From an uncultured Lachnospiraceae bacterium (GTDB taxonomy: Bacteria; Bacillota_A; Clostridia; Lachnospirales; Lachnospiraceae), in the NCBI GenBank assembly GCA_902787595.1, contig CADAHD010000166.1, forward strand, positions 1 through 5,499: a stretch of DNA of 5,499 nucleotides, in the 5' to 3' direction. Position numbers and translations under genes: made by a program. Below, one piece after another: positions 1 through 5,499 of this stretch. The notes beneath the pieces were generated by a model. It saw only the letters and a program-made list of their open reading frames with translations, was not told where the DNA came from and did not search any database. The number at the start of each line of letters is the position of its first letter. Positions within the stretch are counted from its first letter, which is position 1.

Positions 1-1
1 C

Positions 2-1252
2 CTTACAAACTGGAAATATCACGGCGTAGCTTATGAGACCCATTATGACTCCATACTCTACGCTCCCGATGTGGTCAAGAAGGGCGATACATATTATATG
101 TACGCTGCAGAGCGCTGCGGAAGCCTTGTGGTGGTCGCCTCTTCAAAAACGCCCTGGGGGCCTTTTGAAAACCCTGTAGAGACAAAGCTGGGCTTCGACC
201 CCGGCGTACTGGTAGATGACGACGGCAAAGTATATGCTTACTGGGGCGGCTGCGCTGCTCCCTGCTATATCGTAGAGCTCGAAGACGACATGGCCACCTT
301 TAAGGAAGAAACCCTGGTTTCCAATCCCATGGGTCATTCCACCTGCCCCTGGGATCCTAAGGATGACGGCCACATCTCTCTCATCGATGCTTTCTTTGAG
401 GCTTCCAGCCCCAGAAAGGTAATGGGCAAATACGTCTACATCTTCTCAAGACGTTATGAAAAACCCATACCTGAACTGGGTATAGATTTTGACTGCAACG
501 GTTTCCTCTCCTACCGCTTCAGCGACAGCCCCTTCGGGCCTTTTATCGAAGGCGGTGACTTCAGCTTTAACGGCGGTGAGATCTTAAAAGACAGCGAAGG
601 CGTCGGCACCATGACCTATCAGTGGGGTAACAATCACGGTTCCATAATGGAAGTAAACGGCATGTGGTATGTCTTCTATCACCGCCAGACCGGCGTTAAC
701 GAATACTCCCGCCAGGCCATGCTCGAACCTATCGATGTAGCTCTCGGAAGAGACGGCCGTCTTTATATCGGTGATATCAAATACTTATGCGGTGAGCCCG
801 TATCAGCAAAGCCGGTTGAAATGACCTCACAGGGCGCCCATATAAACGGCCTGGATGCCTTCAAATGGATCTCTGCAGGCTATGCCTGCCACATATACGG
901 CAGCAAGACCCGCGCCTATGTACAGCCCGTATATGAGCAGCGTGACGACGTATCCTCGCCTGTTGTGGGCATCAGCAGCGGTACCACAGTCGGCTTCCGC
1001 TATCTGCAGTTCGGAAACAATACTCCCGCTAAAGTAAGCGTTGTTCTGGGCGAACATAAGGATATGCTCGTAAAAGTACGCATTGATTCCTACAGAGGCC
1101 GTGTGATCGCCTGTTTCACCGCAGAAAGCAGCGTAAATGAGATCACCGCTGCATTAAACTGCGGCGTGATAGGCAAACATGCTGTTTACTTTGAATTCAT
1201 TTCTGATGAAGAGGGCGTTATAGCCGAATTTGACAGATTTACCTTTGATTAA
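2..1252 (+). CDS. Glycoside hydrolase family 43 enzyme with CBM6-like C-terminal module (5' truncated by window edge)
   Basis: The frame is open from base 2, so the start and N-terminus lie upstream. The GTG at 71 sits inside the conserved YAPDVVKKGDTYYMY block and is not the start. GH43 enzymes are five-bladed beta-propellers that hydrolyse beta-xylosidic or alpha-arabinofuranosidic bonds of plant hemicellulose. Numbering from the first visible codon, FDPGVLVDDDG holds the probable pKa-tuning Asp66, FFEASSPRK holds the probable general-acid Glu133, and WGNNHGS (His212) followed by WYVFYHR is the usual late-propeller block. The general-base Asp should be in the missing N-terminus. Residues about 275-416 form a separate beta-rich module, with FRYLQFG and a final HAVYFEF...FDRFTF pattern, as in family 6 carbohydrate-binding modules. 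Substrate and subfamily cannot be assigned, and secretion cannot be judged without the N-terminus. The gene ends at a shared terminator and converges on the next gene. Confidence 0.9.
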   Translation, partial: LTNWKYHGVAYETHYDSILYAPDVVKKGDTYYMYAAERCGSLVVVASSKTPWGPFENPVETKLGFDPGVLVDDDGKVYAYWGGCAAPCYIVELEDDMATFKEETLVSNPMGHSTCPWDPKDDGHISLIDAFFEASSPRKVMGKYVYIFSRRYEKPIPELGIDFDCNGFLSYRFSDSPFGPFIEGGDFSFNGGEILKDSEGVGTMTYQWGNNHGSIMEVNGMWYVFYHRQTGVNEYSRQAMLEPIDVALGRDGRLYIGDIKYLCGEPVSAKPVEMTSQGAHINGLDAFKWISAGYACHIYGSKTRAYVQPVYEQRDDVSSPVVGISSGTTVGFRYLQFGNNTPAKVSVVLGEHKDMLVKVRIDSYRGRVIACFTAESSVNEITAALNCGVIGKHAVYFEFISDEEGVIAEFDRFTFD

Positions 1253-1269
1253 AAAACTAATATCAATGA

Positions 1270-1298
1270 AAAAGGGGCGCTATCCATACGCCCCTTTT
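1270..1298. terminator. Bidirectional intrinsic terminator between convergent genes
   Basis: AAAAGGGGCG (1270-1279) pairs perfectly with CGCCCCTTTT (1289-1298) around a 9-base loop. The stem carries A and T tracts at its ends, so it gives a G/C-rich hairpin followed by T residues on either strand. It lies 17 bases after the stop of the plus-strand glycosidase and 2 bases after the stop of the minus-strand TerD-domain gene, so it probably ends both transcripts. Confidence 0.85.
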
Positions 1299-1300
1299 CT

Positions 1301-3358
1301 CTATTCGATCCTTCCTTCCATCAATGTGATAAGCTTTTCGTGATCATAACTGCGGATCACTTTCCGTTTATCCCCTTCTGCAAGCTTTATTCTATCCGAT
1401 ACTATCAGCTCTGCCTGCTCAGGATCCTCAACAAGTTCCTGCGCCATAAGCTCAAAGAATCTATATACATTCATAGTGTCAGTTATCTTAAAATAATCCA
1501 GCAAAAAGCTCATGGAAGTATCTCCCGCCACGATGGTCCTTCTGCTGCTGCTTAAGTTAAGCCACATAAATTCCCGCTCTTTTAGATCGATACCAAAAAG
1601 ATACGCAAATATGCTCTTGCCATTTACCAGAAAAGACGTCTGAACCGTCTTGGGTTCATATATCTCTCCGCTGTCAAACAGATCACGCAGCATATACCCC
1701 GCCTTACACATGCACCTGTCAAAAGTCACATTAGAATAAACATTATCGCAGAATATCAGATATCTGATATCCGGATATTCTATCCTGAACATTTCAACAT
1801 CAATATCAAAATACTCCGAGCCACCTGCATATCCGCTGGTTTCATCCCCTGAAAATACTATAGCATCCGATTGTTTGGAAGCCATGGTCCTCCATGAGAA
1901 TTCCATCGCGCTGCCATCCTCTTTCAGTCCGATCACAGAAAGATCTATATCATCAACCTTTTCCCAATAAGTAAAAGCTCTTATCTTTTTTCCATCTTCT
2001 ATCTTAAGGCGGCTGCCTTTTGCCAGCACTCCGTAGCCCGATTGGCCGCTGCTCTCCTGAAGCGGCAATGCATAGTTTTTCATGGGCGTGTCAACATAAA
2101 CCCTGCCCAGCCTGCCCCTCAGCAGCTTATCAAGTTTCTCATCCACATAAGCCTTGACAGTTTTTGCCTGCCCTTCGCTTATCACAGAACGGCGTTTTTT
2201 AATCTCCCTGTCGCTCTCCTTATGCGTCCTTATCAGATTGTTGCGCACAAAAGTGAATTCCCTGCTCACACCCGGTCTTTTAGCCGCAGCATATTTCTGT
2301 TGGAGCTGCAGCAGTATTATAGTATTGTCGGTAGCAGATTCGTTTAAGAGATATGTCAGGTCCGAAGGATCTTCTATTCGGCTGATAATATACTCAAGAT
2401 TCCTGAGCAGCGCTCCGCTGCCTTTGCCTTCCTTCAGCATATCTATTGCCCGGCGTATATCTCCGGCAGCCATTGCCGCTTCAAAGACGGAATAAACCGA
2501 TCTGTTCTCATCTCCGCGCATGGACTCCACAAACAGTTTTCCGTTTTCACTTTTGGCTTTATAGTGGATATGATGCAGAAGCCCGCTCCACAATGCCTTT
2601 TTTTCAAAGCAGTCACGCCATCTGCAATGCTTGTCCGAAAGCTTATTATCAAGTATCTTTTCTATAAACTTTCTGTCTTTATTTCTGAGATTAAGCTTGC
2701 GTGTATCATTAAAATAGTAATCCGAAACAAGCAGTTCATCTACCAGTTTGATAACATCCGAAAGCGATATGAAACGCGCAATATCAACGTCCCGCAACGC
2801 GATCAGCAGCCTTATCGCCGTATTCTTTGAAGCGCAGCGATCTATCTTATGATCATATTCCCTGCGCATTTCGACCAGAAATTCCAGCTGCATCTCATTA
2901 AGCGGTCTGCTCCCCATGAGCATATCATCCGCAGCTTGCTTAAGAAGCTTCACCGCTTCAGCCTCATCGACTATCTCAAACTCTTTTATCTCACAGTTTT
3001 CTTTAAAAGCTGCCCTTTCAAATTTTTCCTCAAAAACAGAGTATCCGGCCTCCGTAAAATTGCCGCTGCCGTATGTTCTGAAATAATGGAGCATCTGATC
3101 GTAAATAAGCTGATCTCTGCTCAACTGTCTTACGCTTGAAGGAAAGCCCCTGTAGAAAGGCTCCGGAACATCAACGCCCAGCATTTCGGAAGCAAAATGG
3201 ATCATATAACGCTCTGCCAGCTCCTGCCCCCTTGTAATGCGTATATTAAAAAAATTAGCCAGCGCAAAGGCTGTCTCAAAACTGTTTTCTTTTCCATAAT
3301 TCACATAGTGGACAAGTATGTGTTTATTAAACAAAAACCGTTTAAAAATATCCTTCAT
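1301..3358 (-). CDS. Large helical protein with a divergent TerD-type domain; possible RNA partner protein
   Basis: The 685-residue protein starts at the ATG at 3358, seven bases after a strong AGGAG. The same frame stays open upstream to a TTG at 3457, but that stretch runs through RNA hairpins and the TTG lacks a ribosome site. Residues 1 to about 400 look wholly helical and repeat-like, including GALLRNLEY near 315-323, and are followed by a basic stretch with KKRR. Residues about 415-600 resemble the TerD beta-sandwich of tellurite/stress-response proteins: GRVYVD at 418, DIDLSVIGL from 470, a SGDETSG turn at 503-509, FDIDV at 517-521 and a late MWLNLS strand. The acidic calcium-binding cluster of classical TerD (GDGDDE-like) is largely lost, so metal binding is doubtful. 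A short helical tail follows. No signal peptide or membrane segment is seen, so it is probably cytoplasmic. From memory it recalls long TerD-containing proteins of actinobacteria and myxobacteria (MXAN_6230/SCO0854 type), which is unverified. It shares a promoter with the Y-like RNA upstream. The function is unknown, and an RNA-binding solenoid is an inference. Confidence 0.75.
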   Translation of the reverse strand: MKDIFKRFLFNKHILVHYVNYGKENSFETAFALANFFNIRITRGQELAERYMIHFASEMLGVDVPEPFYRGFPSSVRQLSRDQLIYDQMLHYFRTYGSGNFTEAGYSVFEEKFERAAFKENCEIKEFEIVDEAEAVKLLKQAADDMLMGSRPLNEMQLEFLVEMRREYDHKIDRCASKNTAIRLLIALRDVDIARFISLSDVIKLVDELLVSDYYFNDTRKLNLRNKDRKFIEKILDNKLSDKHCRWRDCFEKKALWSGLLHHIHYKAKSENGKLFVESMRGDENRSVYSVFEAAMAAGDIRRAIDMLKEGKGSGALLRNLEYIISRIEDPSDLTYLLNESATDNTIILLQLQQKYAAAKRPGVSREFTFVRNNLIRTHKESDREIKKRRSVISEGQAKTVKAYVDEKLDKLLRGRLGRVYVDTPMKNYALPLQESSGQSGYGVLAKGSRLKIEDGKKIRAFTYWEKVDDIDLSVIGLKEDGSAMEFSWRTMASKQSDAIVFSGDETSGYAGGSEYFDIDVEMFRIEYPDIRYLIFCDNVYSNVTFDRCMCKAGYMLRDLFDSGEIYEPKTVQTSFLVNGKSIFAYLFGIDLKEREFMWLNLSSSRRTIVAGDTSMSFLLDYFKITDTMNVYRFFELMAQELVEDPEQAELIVSDRIKLAEGDKRKVIRSYDHEKLITLMEGRIE

Positions 3359-3363
3359 ATTGT

Positions 3364-3371
3364 CTCTCCTT
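3364..3371 (-). promoter_or_regulatory. Ribosome binding site that fixes the start of the TerD-domain gene
   Basis: The minus strand reads AAGGAGAG, a near-perfect anti-16S match, with 7 bases between AGGAG and the ATG at 3358. It lies only about 8 bases after the end of the hairpin at 3379-3438 and overlaps the end of its T-rich tail. Folding of that hairpin, or protein bound to it, could therefore affect ribosome access. Confidence 0.85.
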
Positions 3372-3378
3372 AAATAAA

Positions 3379-3438
3379 GCCGGCGATATCGACGGATTAG
3401 ATTGGCCACCTGTGAAGTAAACCCGTCTAGCTGCCGGC
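3379..3438 (-). promoter_or_regulatory. Leader hairpin copying the basal stem of the Y-like RNA; possible attenuator or autoregulatory site
   Basis: On the minus strand, GCCGGC (3438-3433) pairs with GCCGGC (3384-3379). AGCTA (3432-3428) faces GATATC (3390-3385) as an internal loop. GACGGGTT (3427-3420) then pairs with AATCCGTC (3398-3391), leaving a 21-base apical region. The same layout, with the same internal loop, forms the basal stem of the RNA directly upstream, but here the tRNA-like domain is absent. The stem is followed by TTTATTT (3378-3372), a weak terminator-like tail, and then by the ribosome site. It could be a second short Y-like RNA, an attenuator, or a binding site through which the encoded protein controls its own expression. 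The structure is clear; the role is inferred. Confidence 0.7.
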
Positions 3439-3571
3439 TTTTTTCCGGCGATATCAACAGATTAAGGTGTCATTGAAGCTCTGCCGTTGAGCTACACGGC
3501 CGAAGCCATGGCGGGAGTCGAACCCGCATCTTCAACGCCAATGGCTTGAAGTAAACCTGCTTAGCTGCCGG
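3379..3571 (-). repeat. Two diverged copies of a basal-stem element flanking the tRNA-like domain and the leader hairpin
   Basis: The 5' halves (3571-3547 and 3437-3413) match at 22 of 25 positions. The 3' halves (3465-3445 and 3400-3380) match at 18 of 21. Two stem pairs change from A-U to G-C on both strands and one changes from G-U to A-U, so pairing is kept throughout. The remaining change lies outside the stem. This is duplication with compensatory change, which supports selection on the fold. Copy 1 encloses the tRNA mimic and copy 2 has only a short loop. Confidence 0.85.
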
Positions 3572-3574
3572 AAC
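3445..3574 (-). ncRNA. Y RNA-like (YrlA-type) RNA with a circularly permuted tRNA mimic
   Basis: The promoter places the 5' end near 3574. The ends form a basal stem: CCGGC (3571-3567) pairs with GCCGG (3449-3445), AGCTA faces GATATC as an internal loop, and AGCAGGTT (3561-3554) pairs with AATCTGTT (3463-3456). Inside lies a tRNA-like module in permuted order. CGTTGAA (3537-3531) pairs with TTCAATG (3477-3471) in place of the anticodon stem. The T-arm is GCGGG-TTCGACT-CCCGC (3527-3511). The acceptor stem CATGGC/GCCGTG (3510-3505 with 3500-3495) is closed by a UUCG tetraloop, so there is no free CCA end. TA and the D-arm GCTC-AACGGCA-GAGC (3492-3478) follow, with the loop GG that would contact the T-loop. 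This matches the published plan of bacterial YrlA RNAs, which bind Ro60/Rsr and mimic tRNA. No Ro60 is visible here. The 3' end is uncertain: only six A residues separate it from the next hairpin, so it may be processed from a longer leader transcript. Confidence 0.8.
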
Positions 3575-3580
3575 ATTATC

Positions 3581-3609
3581 ATTATACAATCAGGCGCCTG
3601 CTGCGTCAA
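3581..3609 (-). promoter_or_regulatory. Consensus sigma-A promoter for the Y-like RNA and TerD-domain gene
   Basis: TTGACG (3609-3604), a 17-base spacer and a perfect TATAAT (3586-3581) predict a start near 3574, three bases before the first paired base of the RNA. The spacer contains the perfect 10-base palindrome CAGGCGCCTG (3600-3591), which could be an operator or chance. The strength suggests abundant constitutive transcription unless it is repressed. The promoter lies downstream of the GTPase gene's terminator, which makes this a separate transcription unit. Confidence 0.9.
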
Positions 3610-3636
3610 TTATGCTTAACCTTACATTTTTACAAT

Positions 3637-3695
3637 AAAAAAATCCCCCTTTTACCGTGATCGTTGTTACCACAACGCTGCCATAAAAGAGGGAT
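3637..3695 (-). terminator. Strong compound intrinsic terminator after the dynamin-like gene
   Basis: On the minus strand, ATCCCTCTTTTA (3695-3684) pairs with TAAAAGGGGGAT (3654-3643) over 12 pairs with one G-U. It encloses a second hairpin, CGTTGT/ACAACG (3677-3672 with 3667-3662), closed by a GGTA loop of the GNRA type. Seven T residues (3643-3637) follow. It begins about 10 bases after the stop at 3706 and separates the GTPase gene from the promoter at 3609. Confidence 0.9.
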
Positions 3696-3705
3696 GAGCT
3701 GTTTA

Positions 3706-5499
3706 TTATTCTTCAGACCATATCCTTTTATTCAGTGCCTCGTCCTGAGCCCCTATCATATCAAGAACTTCCTTGGCCTTCTTCTGCTCTTCGATCGCTC
3801 TGCTCTCATCCTTGATCAAAAGCTCCAGACTTCCGGAGATCGTATCGATATTGTTTCTGAACTCTTCAACCATCTGAGCCGTACGCTGCTGCGCCACCTT
3901 GATGACCTCTTCCTTATATGCTACAAACTGCTCAACCGTCTGTGCATTGAAAGCGCGCTCCAGGTCTCTCTTATACGCTTTCTTATCCATGGTATTAAAG
4001 ATCAGGATCGCTTTCTGCTCATTGATGTAATCATTCATCTTCAGTGCATTCAGCTCCGAAGGCGGTATCTCGGTATCAGAGATGTTGGCAATCCTTCTTA
4101 TCAGCCCTTCATCTATACCCTTATATTCCTTGATCTTCTTAACAATGATATCCTTAAGTTCGCTGACCTGCGACGCCAGGATGTCGCCACGGATCTTCTT
4201 ATAATAATCATCGATCTCCTGCAGATATCTGTTAAGCTCGCTGATGATGATGGTATTCTTCTTTTCGAAGATCTCGGGCTTAAGGGCTATCCACTGCATC
4301 TTATCGGCCTGCCTGCTTGCCAGTTCCTGACGCTGTTCTATCTGGCGCACCAGTTCCTTGATCTCTTCAACCTGAGTCTCAAGAGAATCATCCGTAATGC
4401 GTGCTACAAATTCCTCATGCGCAGCTTCGATATCCTGCACCATGCTGGTCTTCATTATCTCGATATTCTTTTCGATATGCTCCTTTGAAAGACGGGCCTG
4501 GTTTTCTATCGCCTCGTAATCCGTACGTATGAAATCGATAAGTCCTTCTATGCCGTCATAAAGCCCCTTCGCTTTAACAGCCAGCGCATACTTCTGGGCA
4601 TATTTTATGATCTCCTGCTCGATGGCATACATGCCGGAGTTGATATATATCCTGTGGATAACACCCTCAAGGGAATTATCGCAGGCATCCGCTGCTTTCT
4701 CGCAGTCGATGAGCAGCTGCTTGGTCTCAAAATCAGCATCGGAGAGCTTATCATATCTGTAGAAAATACCGCTGTCCGAAGATATATCCGTAGGATTTTC
4801 GGTAAAGGGATCGCGTGTAGGCTCATTATTTATCTCACTCTTATGATTTGCCAGCCAGGTACGCTCATCTTCAAGATCCACATTGGACTCGATAGCCTTA
4901 CTGATATATGCAGCCTTTGAAGAGACAAAGAAGAGTCTTGCGTTGGCAAGATCGATCTCCATATCCTCTTCATCATAGATCTTATCTTCTTCCTTAAGCG
5001 ATACCACAACTTTCTTATTACGCAGAAGCTTAAGATCCTTGCTGCCTTTGGTATCCGCCTGATTTATAACATGGAAAGAACGGTCCAGATCTATGGACAC
5101 GCCTGCTTCATTCTTCTTACCGTCTTTAAAGCCGCCGATGAGCTTGTAGAGCACCGAATTACCGGTACCTTCCATCTTCGTAGGCTCATAAATGACAATA
5201 AGGATGGAATTGGTCTGATGCTGCAGGGCTTCTTTTAAAATGAGCAGATGCTCACTGGAATTGGAATCCGTTCCCGGAGTGTCAAAGAATGTAAAGTTGA
5301 TATTCTTGCACAGGGGGATAGGGAAGCCCACCTCTATTATGCCTCCGATGAAGCCCGAACCATCCTTCTGCTCGTGATTGGGCACATCGTTAAGTTTTTT
5401 AAGAATACGGCAAAGCTGCTCGTGCTGGCGAAGACCAAGCTCCGCTACAGCGCTGCATTCAAGTTCGAGCATGCGCCTGATATGTTCCTCAATATTTCC
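3706..5499 (-). CDS. Dynamin-like large GTPase (5' truncated by window edge)
   Basis: The frame is open to the window edge: nine further codons precede the Met at 5472, and that Met lies inside the GTPase domain, so it is not the start. At least 597 residues are visible. Numbered from the edge, FFDTPGTDSNSSEH carries the G3 switch (DTPG 73-76). VIYEPTK is the following core strand, NQAD (146-149) is a probable G4 base-recognition motif in place of NKxD, and VSSKAAY (193-195) fits G5. The G1 P-loop should lie just upstream. After the GTPase domain comes an almost wholly helical region (about 250-597) rich in Glu, Lys and Gln, like the stalk or coiled-coil part of bacterial dynamin-like proteins. 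These are GTP-driven assemblies that often act on membranes. No transmembrane segment is evident, so the membrane role is unproven. A partner dynamin-like gene often lies next to such genes and could be outside the window. It has its own terminator and lies co-directionally upstream of the Y-like RNA unit. Confidence 0.8.
   Translation of the reverse strand, partial: GNIEEHIRRMLELECSAVAELGLRQHEQLCRILKKLNDVPNHEQKDGSGFIGGIIEVGFPIPLCKNINFTFFDTPGTDSNSSEHLLILKEALQHQTNSILIVIYEPTKMEGTGNSVLYKLIGGFKDGKKNEAGVSIDLDRSFHVINQADTKGSKDLKLLRNKKVVVSLKEEDKIYDEEDMEIDLANARLFFVSSKAAYISKAIESNVDLEDERTWLANHKSEINNEPTRDPFTENPTDISSDSGIFYRYDKLSDADFETKQLLIDCEKAADACDNSLEGVIHRIYINSGMYAIEQEIIKYAQKYALAVKAKGLYDGIEGLIDFIRTDYEAIENQARLSKEHIEKNIEIMKTSMVQDIEAAHEEFVARITDDSLETQVEEIKELVRQIEQRQELASRQADKMQWIALKPEIFEKKNTIIISELNRYLQEIDDYYKKIRGDILASQVSELKDIIVKKIKEYKGIDEGLIRRIANISDTEIPPSELNALKMNDYINEQKAILIFNTMDKKAYKRDLERAFNAQTVEQFVAYKEEVIKVAQQRTAQMVEEFRNNIDTISGSLELLIKDESRAIEEQKKAKEVLDMIGAQDEALNKRIWSEE

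Noticed and set aside
71..1252. GTG at 71 as the glycosidase start
   Set aside because: The frame continues upstream with typical GH43 residues (LYAPD before the GTG), so the gene begins outside the window.
3359..3457. 33-residue N-terminal extension of the TerD-domain protein from the TTG at 3457
   Set aside because: The TTG has no ribosome site and the stretch lies in the conserved hairpins, while the ATG at 3358 has a strong AGGAG at ideal spacing.
3471..3537. Ordinary tRNA gene, suggested by classical T-arm and D-arm sequences
   Set aside because: On the minus strand the T-arm precedes the D-arm, the acceptor strands are joined by UUCG, no CCA end can exist, and there is no anticodon loop. 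On the plus strand the arms do not form a tRNA in normal order either.
3445..3571. Permuted two-piece tmRNA or T-box leader
   Set aside because: A permuted tmRNA needs a processed CCA end, a tag-peptide reading frame and pseudoknots, whereas here only four bases join the acceptor strands. No T-box consensus bulge or specifier loop is seen.
3379..3571. CRISPR or insertion-sequence repeat
   Set aside because: There are only two copies, the differences preserve RNA pairing, there are no regular spacers, and there is no transposase or target-site duplication.
3664..4488. 274-residue plus-strand open frame opposite the GTPase gene
   Set aside because: It is antisense to a well-supported coding region, begins inside the terminator, and its leucine- and isoleucine-rich composition is a shadow of the helical protein on the other strand.

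Overview
The window looks like a Firmicutes chromosome segment, most likely from a plant-fibre-degrading gut or rumen clostridium (Lachnospiraceae-like). That is inference from the moderate G+C, the strong AAGGAG-type ribosome site, the consensus sigma-A promoter and a family 43 glycosidase. No species marker is present.

Layout. (1) Bases 2-1252, plus strand: the 3' part of a family 43 glycoside hydrolase with a CBM6-like C-terminal module. (2) Bases 1270-1298: a symmetric terminator shared with the converging gene. (3) Bases 1301-3358, minus strand: a 685-residue protein with a long helical N-terminal region and a divergent TerD-type domain near the C-terminus. (4) Bases 3379-3609, minus strand: a dense non-coding region with a near-perfect promoter, a structured RNA, a second hairpin that copies the RNA's basal stem, and the ribosome site of the TerD-domain gene. 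(5) Bases 3637-3695: a strong terminator. (6) Bases 3706-5499, minus strand: the 3' part of a dynamin-like large GTPase whose P-loop lies outside the window.

The main discovery candidate is the RNA at 3445-3574. It reads as a circularly permuted tRNA mimic. A T-arm is followed by the 3' acceptor strand, a UUCG tetraloop, the 5' acceptor strand and a D-arm, all presented on a long basal stem formed by the RNA's own ends. This is the architecture known for bacterial Y RNAs of the YrlA type, the partners of the Ro60/Rsr protein. Here the downstream gene in the same transcript is not a recognisable Ro60: it is a helical-repeat plus TerD-domain protein. The basal stem is repeated in the 5' leader of that gene, just before its ribosome site, and the differences between the two copies preserve base pairing. 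I infer a possible ribonucleoprotein made of the TerD-domain protein and the Y-like RNA, with the second stem acting as an autoregulatory decoy or attenuator. The dynamin-like GTPase upstream is co-directional but has its own terminator, so any functional link rests on proximity only.
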